Assembly (NCBI GenBank): GCA_025936275.1
Contig: JAICTR010000149.1
Location: 1-7,097, forward strand
DNA length: 7,097 nt
Origin: Burkholderiales bacterium
GTDB taxonomy: Bacteria; Pseudomonadota; Gammaproteobacteria; Burkholderiales; Usitatibacteraceae
Reading direction: 5' to 3'
A model generated the notes under the pieces. It saw only the letters and a list, made by a program, of their open reading frames with translations, searched no databases and had not been told where the DNA came from. This document shows positions 1-6,500 of the stretch, in pieces. The translations under genes and the position numbers were made by a program. Each line of letters opens with the position of its first letter. The stretch's first letter is position 1.

Positions 1-2214
1 CAGGCTGGGCCGCGTGCGAGCGGGATCCGAGGAGGCGAGCTGGATCACGCCGTACGGGCAGTTGCGTTCGCAGTTGCCGCAGCCGATGCAGGAATCGTCC
101 ACGTACACCTCGCCCTCGGCGGAGCGGTGGATGGCATCGGGTGGGCAATCCTTCATGCAGTGCGGATGCTCGCAATGGCGGCACGAGGTCGGCACGTGGA
201 TGCCGGCGAAGGTGGGCCCCGCCTCGCGCGCGAGGCGCGAGGTGCCGTCGTGCGTGTCGGCGCAGGCCTTCTCGCAGTTGTTGCAGCGGATGCACAGCGC
301 CTCGTCGATCAGCAGCACGTCGGTCGCCTCGCCGATCCCCTGCTGCATGAGGAAGGAGATGAGGTTGCCCGGCTCCTGCTGCGCCTCCATCGCGGCGTTG
401 GCGCGCAGCCGCTCGAGGTAGTGCTGCTGCATCTCCTCGCTCCAGCGCGGGTTGCGCGCGAGCACGCGGCGGAAGGTGGCGGCATCGAGCACGATCGCCT
501 CGGTCGCCGTGGTGGCGCGCACCGTGGCCGTGCGCGGCGATTGCGAGATGAGCGCCATCTCGCCCACGTAGTTGCCGGCGGCGAGGTACGAGAGCACCAC
601 CTCGCGCCCCGCGATGCTGCGCGAGATCGTCACCGAGCCGCGGCGGATGAGGTAGAGGCCGTCGGGCGCGTCGTTCTCGCGGAACAGCACCTCGCCGCCG
701 CCGTACGAGCGCGCCTGCACGCCGGCGGCGATGAGCTCCTGCAGCTCCGCGTCGGGAAGCATCGGCGCGAGGTAGGTGCGCACGGCACGCTCGAGGAACA
801 CGTCGTCCACTTGCCGCCGGATCGACTCGACCGAGGCGATGAGCTTGAGCATCGCGCGCCGCGGCGCCTCGAGCAGCACGCAATGCGAGCCCGCGACGAC
901 CGTGTTGGCGCGGCGCCGCCCCGAGATGAGCCCCATCTCGCCGAAGAACTGGCCGGGGCCGAGCGCGAGCCACTGCGCTTCGCGGCCGGGCGCCGCCAGC
1001 TCCACCAGCACCTCGCCGCTGGTGATCATGAAGAACGAGTTGGTGTAGTCGTTTCGCCGGAAAACGATCTCGCCCTCGCCGGGCGTGCGCACTCCGCAAT
1101 CGAGCAGGAACTCGCGCAGCTGCAGGCGGTTCAGGCCCGAGAGGAGCGGCACCTGCTCCTGGACCACGTCGAGCACCTGCGCGACCTTCAGGGTGCGCGA
1201 GAAGCCGGCGAGCTTGCGCTCGAGCAGCGGCTCGTCGGCGGGCGCGACCTCGCGGCCGAGCGCGAACTCCACCGCCTCGTAGCCCTGGTTCATCGCCTGC
1301 TTGATGAGCGGGCAGCCGCCCAGCGCGCCCACGATGTGCAGGCCCTTCACGTTCGATTCGTAGCGATCGGAAAGCTGCGGCACGCAGTTCGGGTCGTCGC
1401 TCGGGAAGCGCACGCCGAACGACTCGACCAGCTTCCTCGGCGGAATCGCGCCCAGGCGCGCGATCACGCGATGGCACTCGATCGCGTCCGGTCCCGCCGG
1501 CGTCTTCAGGTGGAAGGCGACGGGCGGCGCCCCGGGCGCGCCCTTCTCGAGGCGCAGGGCGCTCGTGGCGTAGCGGCACTCGAGGCGTCCCTCCTTGATC
1601 GCGGCGAGCACCAGCGAGAGGTTCCCCTCCTTGCAGCGCGAGAACTCCTCGTTGCGGTTGATGAGGATCACGCGGTTGCGATCGGCGAGCGCGAGCGCGT
1701 TCTCGATCGCCGCGTCGCCGGCGCCGACGACGACGATGGTCTCGTCCGCGTACTCGTCGGGATCGTCGAGCTGGTACTGCACGCCGTCGAGGTCGTCGCC
1801 CGGCACGCCGAGCTTGCGCAGGTTTCCCTGCAGGCCGATGGCGAGGATCACCTTGCGGCAAAGGTGCGTCTCGCCGCGGCGCGTCTTCAGCTCGAACAGC
1901 CCGTCGGCGCCGCCGATCGCCGCGAGCTCGCTCGCGTAGCGGATGTCCACGCCGAGGCGCGCGATGCCGCGGTCCCACGCCTCGAGCACCGCCTCGCGCT
2001 TGCCGGCGGTGAAGGGCAGGTCGCTTCGCAGCGGCAGCACCTGCGGCTCGGCCATCACGTGCTTGCCCTTCTGGTACTTGTGGATCGTGTCGGACGCGTG
2101 GTGGGCGGCCTCGAGGAGCACGTGCGAGACGCCGAGCTCGGCGGCGTGGGCGGCGGCGGAGAGGCCCGCGGGGCCGGAGCCCACGATGCCGATGTCGAGC
2201 ACTTGGGCGCTCAT
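1..2214 (-). CDS. FAD/NAD(P) reductase fused to two cyclic-nucleotide-binding domains and a DmsB-like 4Fe-4S domain (3' partial)
   Basis: The frame is open from the ATG at 2214 to the window edge (738 residues seen, no stop). Residues 1-340 form a thioredoxin-reductase/YpdA-like flavoprotein: dinucleotide motif GSGPAG at 12-17 and a second one, GAGDAA, at 164-169. There is no CxxC redox pair, and the usual GD near the flavin is GA (296-297), so it is not an ordinary thioredoxin reductase. About 365-605 hold two Crp/PKA-type cyclic-nucleotide-binding domains, with phosphate-binding cassettes starting GEMGLISG at 425 and GEMALISQ at 551 (the latter followed by PRTATV). About 635-738 is a polyferredoxin with Cys at 641/644/647/651, 678/681/686/690 and 709/712/715/719; the CxxCxxPxCxxxCP second motif is as in DmsB/NrfC. 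A fourth motif would lie past the edge. No signal peptide or membrane segment is visible, so it is probably cytoplasmic. Inferred role: electron transfer between NAD(P)H, flavin and FeS clusters, possibly controlled by a cyclic nucleotide. The start is supported by GGAGGT six bases upstream and an ATGA overlap with the preceding cytochrome gene. Confidence 0.93.
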   Translation of the reverse strand, partial: MSAQVLDIGIVGSGPAGLSAAAHAAELGVSHVLLEAAHHASDTIHKYQKGKHVMAEPQVLPLRSDLPFTAGKREAVLEAWDRGIARLGVDIRYASELAAIGGADGLFELKTRRGETHLCRKVILAIGLQGNLRKLGVPGDDLDGVQYQLDDPDEYADETIVVVGAGDAAIENALALADRNRVILINRNEEFSRCKEGNLSLVLAAIKEGRLECRYATSALRLEKGAPGAPPVAFHLKTPAGPDAIECHRVIARLGAIPPRKLVESFGVRFPSDDPNCVPQLSDRYESNVKGLHIVGALGGCPLIKQAMNQGYEAVEFALGREVAPADEPLLERKLAGFSRTLKVAQVLDVVQEQVPLLSGLNRLQLREFLLDCGVRTPGEGEIVFRRNDYTNSFFMITSGEVLVELAAPGREAQWLALGPGQFFGEMGLISGRRRANTVVAGSHCVLLEAPRRAMLKLIASVESIRRQVDDVFLERAVRTYLAPMLPDAELQELIAAGVQARSYGGGEVLFRENDAPDGLYLIRRGSVTISRSIAGREVVLSYLAAGNYVGEMALISQSPRTATVRATTATEAIVLDAATFRRVLARNPRWSEEMQQHYLERLRANAAMEAQQEPGNLISFLMQQGIGEATDVLLIDEALCIRCNNCEKACADTHDGTSRLAREAGPTFAGIHVPTSCRHCEHPHCMKDCPPDAIHRSAEGEVYVDDSCIGCGNCERNCPYGVIQLASSDPARTRPSL

Positions 2215-3539
2215 CGGAGCACCTCCGTGCGCAACGCGCCCAGGGCATCGCGGAATCGCTCCGGGCGATAGCGCTCGTCGTCCTTCACCGCGGCATACAG
2301 GCGATCGAGCGCGCCATTGGCCGCGCGCACGTCGCGCAGCAGCCCGTGGCGCGCGAGGTAGTCGAGCAGGCTCGCGATCGCCATGGTCGCCTGCTCGGCT
2401 CCCGCGTAGTCGTGGTAGCCGCCCGCCAGGCCTTCCTCCACCAGCGAGGCGAGCATCGCGCGCAGGTCCGACGGCGTGAAGCGGTGCGCGGAGATCGCGC
2501 GCACGACGCCGTCGAGCTCTTCGCGCATCGCGCGCAGCGCCTCGCCCGCGTCGCCGCCATCGCCCGAAACCGCGCGGCGGAGCGCGAGCGAGCGATGCAC
2601 GAAGCCCTCGGCCGCGTCGCCGTCCATCACGCGGCGCACGATGGCGCGCAGCATCAGGAGGTTCGCGTCGTTCAGGCGGATGTGGCCGGGGCTCGTGCCC
2701 AGGCGCGGCGTCCAGCGCGCATCCGACATCGGGTGGTGGCAGGCGTTGCAGTCGAAGACCACCAGCTCGGGGAAGAGGCCGTCGCGGCTGCGGCGCGGGT
2801 CAAGCAGCACGTCGAGGATGCGTTCGGCGGCGAGCGCCTGGCCGATCGCCCACACGCGCACCGGATCCCACTCGCCCTTGCGTCGATGCCAGTCCGCGTC
2901 GATCACGTAGTGCGCCGGCTGCGTCGCGGCGAACGTGTCGAGCTCGAAGCTCATGCGCGGGTGCCCCGCGCCCATCATGCGATGGGTGACGAAGCGCTCG
3001 GAGTCGCCGAAGTGGCACGAGAGGCAGAGCTTCGCCTGCGCCACCGGATCGTCGAGCGGATAGAGGCCGTGCGCGACGTTGTCCGCGTGCGTCGCGCCCG
3101 CGGCCGCGTGGCGCTCGATCCAGTCGCCCGCGGGGCCGTGGCAGGCCTCGCAGCTCACGCCGTCCTCGAGCTTGAAGCGCGCGCCGCGCAGCGCCGGCGG
3201 CGGGTCGAACGCATGGCAGTCGAGGCACAGCCTGGCGCGATCGGGCGGCTCCTTCATGCCGAGGTTCTTCGCGATCGCGCGCGAGCGCTCGCTCGAGAGC
3301 ACCGCATAGGCGCGCGTCGCGTGCTTGTCGACGCGCGACCAGGTGACGTATTCGTTCTGCAGGATGTCGGAATCCTTCCAGGGGGACACCGCGCCGTGGC
3401 AGAGGCTGCTCGCGCAGGTGACGACCCCGAGGCTCGTCGATTTCGAGTGCTGTGGCAAGACCTGCGCGAACGAGGCGAGCGCGAAGGTCGCGGCGGCGAG
3501 CAGCGCGGCCGTGCGGGGCGCATGGCGGGGGAGGCGCAT
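2211..3539 (-). CDS. Secreted multiheme (about five-heme) cytochrome c
   Basis: This gene encodes 442 residues. The N-terminus is a Sec signal peptide: basic residues (MRLPRHAPR), an Ala/Leu-rich core at about 11-22, and a likely cut after SFA at 25. Covalent heme sites are CASSLCH at 42 (a CX4CH spacing), CLDCH at 105, CEACH at 130, CLSCH at 172 and CNACH at 264, the last followed by an extra His. The protein is therefore predicted to carry four hemes plus a probable fifth, and to act in the periplasm or outside the membrane as an electron carrier or small redox enzyme. Residues from about 285 to the end have no Cys heme site and read as helix-rich. The start is fixed by the signal peptide, an AAGGA nine bases upstream and a one-base overlap (TGATG) with the larger cytochrome gene. 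The same frame stays open far upstream (to 5447), but that part is an out-of-frame read of the neighbour. I cannot assign a named family; the CASSxCHG form recalls cytochrome c554-like multiheme proteins. Confidence 0.93.
   Translation of the reverse strand: MRLPRHAPRTAALLAAATFALASFAQVLPQHSKSTSLGVVTCASSLCHGAVSPWKDSDILQNEYVTWSRVDKHATRAYAVLSSERSRAIAKNLGMKEPPDRARLCLDCHAFDPPPALRGARFKLEDGVSCEACHGPAGDWIERHAAAGATHADNVAHGLYPLDDPVAQAKLCLSCHFGDSERFVTHRMMGAGHPRMSFELDTFAATQPAHYVIDADWHRRKGEWDPVRVWAIGQALAAERILDVLLDPRRSRDGLFPELVVFDCNACHHPMSDARWTPRLGTSPGHIRLNDANLLMLRAIVRRVMDGDAAEGFVHRSLALRRAVSGDGGDAGEALRAMREELDGVVRAISAHRFTPSDLRAMLASLVEEGLAGGYHDYAGAEQATMAIASLLDYLARHGLLRDVRAANGALDRLYAAVKDDERYRPERFRDALGALRTEVLR
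2221..2226 (-). promoter_or_regulatory. Ribosome binding site GGAGGT for the fusion oxidoreductase
   Basis: GGAGGT lies six bases before the ATG at 2214, inside the last codons (Glu-Val-Leu-Arg) of the five-heme cytochrome gene. It is a near-perfect Shine-Dalgarno sequence. It supports this start and, together with the ATGA overlap, suggests coupled but strong independent initiation. Confidence 0.8.
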
Positions 3540-6500
3540 CACGGTGCGTCCTTCACGGTCCACACGCCGCCGTCCGGAGCGAGGTAGAGCTTGCGCTGCT
3601 CCTCGAGCGTGAAGGGCCGCGATCCCACGCGCCCGAAGACCGCGACCTGCCCGCCGGTCTCGTCGACGGCGCGGTCGCGATCGAGGCCGCGCGCGAGCGC
3701 GAGGGCGGCCGAGCGCGTCTCGCGCCACGCGACGAGCGCGGGCCGCGGCGCGGGGCTGAAGCCGTAGAAGCGCGGCTGCGTGTCGGGCGCGGTGAGCTGG
3801 ATCACCTCGAGCGCGCCGCGGCCGTCGGCGACATAGGCGAAGAGCGAGGCGTTGGTGGAACCGACCACCACGTCGCGCGCATCGGCGATCTTTCCGCCGG
3901 CGGTGAACTTGTCCACCAGGCGCGGGTGCTCGGGCCGCTCGATGTCGACGATCGCGAGGCCCTCGCGGCCCGCGGCGACGTAGGCATAAGTGCGCGCGAG
4001 GTACACGCGCTGCGCATCGGCGAGCGGCACGCGCGCGGCGGGGACGAGCCGCGCTTTCTCCGGCACGGTGACGTCGACGACTTCGAGCCCCGCGTCGGCA
4101 GCCACGAAGAGGTAGCGGAACTGCAGCGCGCTCGCGCGCGCGCCGGGAAGCGCCACCTGCGCGACGAGCCGCGGACGCCGCGGATCGGCGAGGCTCACGA
4201 TCGCGATGCCGCGCGGCGTGGCGACGTACGCGTCGTCGCCGGCGAGCGTCACGTGGCGTGCGCCGTCGAGCACGCCGTCGGGGTTCCAGGTGACCGCGCG
4301 CTCCAGGAAGTTGTTGCGCGGCTCGCCGTCCGCGAGCGTCTCCACGTTCACCAGGATCAATCCCTCCTCGGCGTCGGCCACCACCGCGTAGGAGTAGATC
4401 GGGTGCATCGCCTGCTCCTCGTTTTGCGCGCGGAGGACGGCGTTGCGATTGCGCGCCGGATCGATCGGCTGGTCGGTGGGCAGCGCGACGCAGGCCGCAT
4501 CGCGCGAGGCGACGTGCGTGTCGTCGCCGAGCGGCGAGAAGGGCGCCGTGACGATGCGCTGCGAGACGCCCTTGTTGGCGATCGAGGCGACGTCGTAGAC
4601 GCGAAGGCCGCCGCGTCCTTCGGCCGCGTACAGGTACTCGCCGCGCAGCGCGATGCAGCGCACCGGCCCGCCCGAGCCGTGCGCGTGCGCCTCCTCGAGG
4701 CGCATGCCGCGCTTGCCGTGCGCCGCGTAATCGTCGGGATACGCGTAGCGCTGCAGGTAGCTGCCGATCACCGCCTGCGGCTCGTCCCATTCGGTGACGC
4801 GCACCGCTTCCACGTGGCCCGCTTCGCCGAGCCACGCGTTGAGCCCCACGAAGTTCACGAATCCGGTGCCCTGCAGGAGGAGCTGCGCCATGATCGCGTT
4901 GTTGTCGTTCGCGGCCGAGACGTGGCAGTCGCTGCAGCCCTTGGTCTCGGTCTTGCGCTCGGTATGCGGATAATGCGGCGCGAAGGCCTGCGAGGAAAAC
5001 CCGCTCGAGGAGATCGGCGCCTGCTGCACGTAGATGTGCTCGCGGTTCGCGTTGGTCGAGGAAAGCACGAGGGCGGAGGAGGAGCGGATCGGCGCGATGC
5101 GCCCGCCCTTCGCGCTGCCGTGGCGCCCGAGCTGGAACATGTCGCTTCGCGCCACCTGCGGATTGTAGGTCGCGAAGTTGCGCGTCTCGCCCCCCTCGTA
5201 ATGGCGGCGCGCGGTCTTCCAGTTGGCCTGGATCGGCAAGTGGCAGCCGGCGCAGCTCGTGGTCCACGAGAGGTGGCAGGTGAAGCAGGTCATCTTGTCG
5301 TTGGAATGCGCGTATTCCTTCGCGCCCGTGCCCCATTCGCCGCGGCGTCCCGAGGCACCGGCGTGCATCAGCTTCGCGCGCGCCGCCTTCGGGTTGTAAT
5401 GCGGGTTGCCCGGCGTCACCGTGTCCTTCACCAGCGTCACCTCCCATTCACGATCCGGGTACACCGCGGAGCGCTGGTAGAGCTTGCCATCGCGCCACAC
5501 GAAGCGTCGCCGGCCGTCCTCGGTGCGAAGCAGCGAGAGGTCGGTGCCGCCGGGCGGCGCGGCGGGTCCCGAGGTGCGCAGCGTCGGATAGTGGTCCGCC
5601 GTGCCGTGGCAGTCGGCGCAATCGATCTCGATCGCCGCGGCCACCTCGCCGTAGATGTGGCCGGTGCCGTGCATGTCGCGCGCGAAGTGGCAATCGACGC
5701 ACTGGAAGCCGTACTCGAGGTGGATGGACTCGAGGTGCACGGCCTTCCTGAACTTCGCCGGGTCGTCGTCGGCGACGACGCGGTTCTCCTTGTCGAGGAG
5801 CGCGCCATGCCGGTCGCGCTTGAAGACGTAGCGGAAGTTCCAGCCGTGGCCGTGGTAGTCGGCGAACTGCGTGTCCTTCAGCTTCGGATTGAGCTTCGCC
5901 ACGTTCTCGAGGAACTTCTCGGCACCCCACAGCCCGCGGATCGCCGCCTCCTCGGGATTGCGCTCGAGGATGGCGAGCGCCTCCTCGGCGCTCGGGTGGC
6001 GCTGCTCCTTCGGCCACATCGCCGGCGCGTCGCTCTCGTAATCCCACATGATCGTGCCGTAGTAGCTGTTCACGAACACGTTCGGCTGGTGCATGTGGCA
6101 CACCATGCATTGCGAGGAGGGAATCGCGCGCGTGAGCTCGTGGCGCAGCGGGTGGCCGCGCTCGGCGCGCGGGATCGTCGGATCGGCGCTCGCGCTGGTG
6201 CCCGAGTGCCCGTAATGCGCATAGCCCGCGGAGTGCGCGGGGTCGTTGTCGTTGGCGTAGATCACGTGGCACGCGCTGCATCCGGAGGAGCGATAGTCGC
6301 CCGGCTGGTCCTCGGTGCCGAGGAACCACAGCGTGGGATCGTTGAGGCGTGTCTTGGTGACGTTCAGCACCGGGATCGCCACGCGGCTTCCGGTGCCCGG
6401 CCCGCGGTTGGACTGGCGGATGTCGGGGCGGCCCGGCTCGTCCAGGCGCGCGAGCGACCCGGAAGCGTTCGGCAATCCCACCTCGGGAAACTGGCTCGCG

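Noticed and set aside
1..2214. Crp/FNR-type transcription factor
   Set aside because: Cyclic-nucleotide domains are present, but no helix-turn-helix DNA-binding segment follows them; the next domain is a ferredoxin.
127..2271. A 714-codon open frame on the plus strand opposite the oxidoreductase gene
   Set aside because: It is a high-GC antisense shadow. Its translation is low-complexity Arg/Ala/Glu/His-rich without any domain, while the minus strand shows clear dinucleotide-fold, CNB and FeS motifs.
2346..3587. A 413-codon plus-strand open frame opposite the five-heme cytochrome
   Set aside because: It is an antisense shadow rich in Arg/Ala/Val/His, with no recognisable domain. The opposite strand has a signal peptide and heme sites.
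3540..5447. Upstream extension of the five-heme cytochrome frame (would give a 1078-residue protein)
   Set aside because: This part is an Arg/Ala-rich out-of-frame read through the large cytochrome gene. The signal peptide at 3539 and the AAGGA site mark the true start; an automatic gene caller could pick the wrong one.
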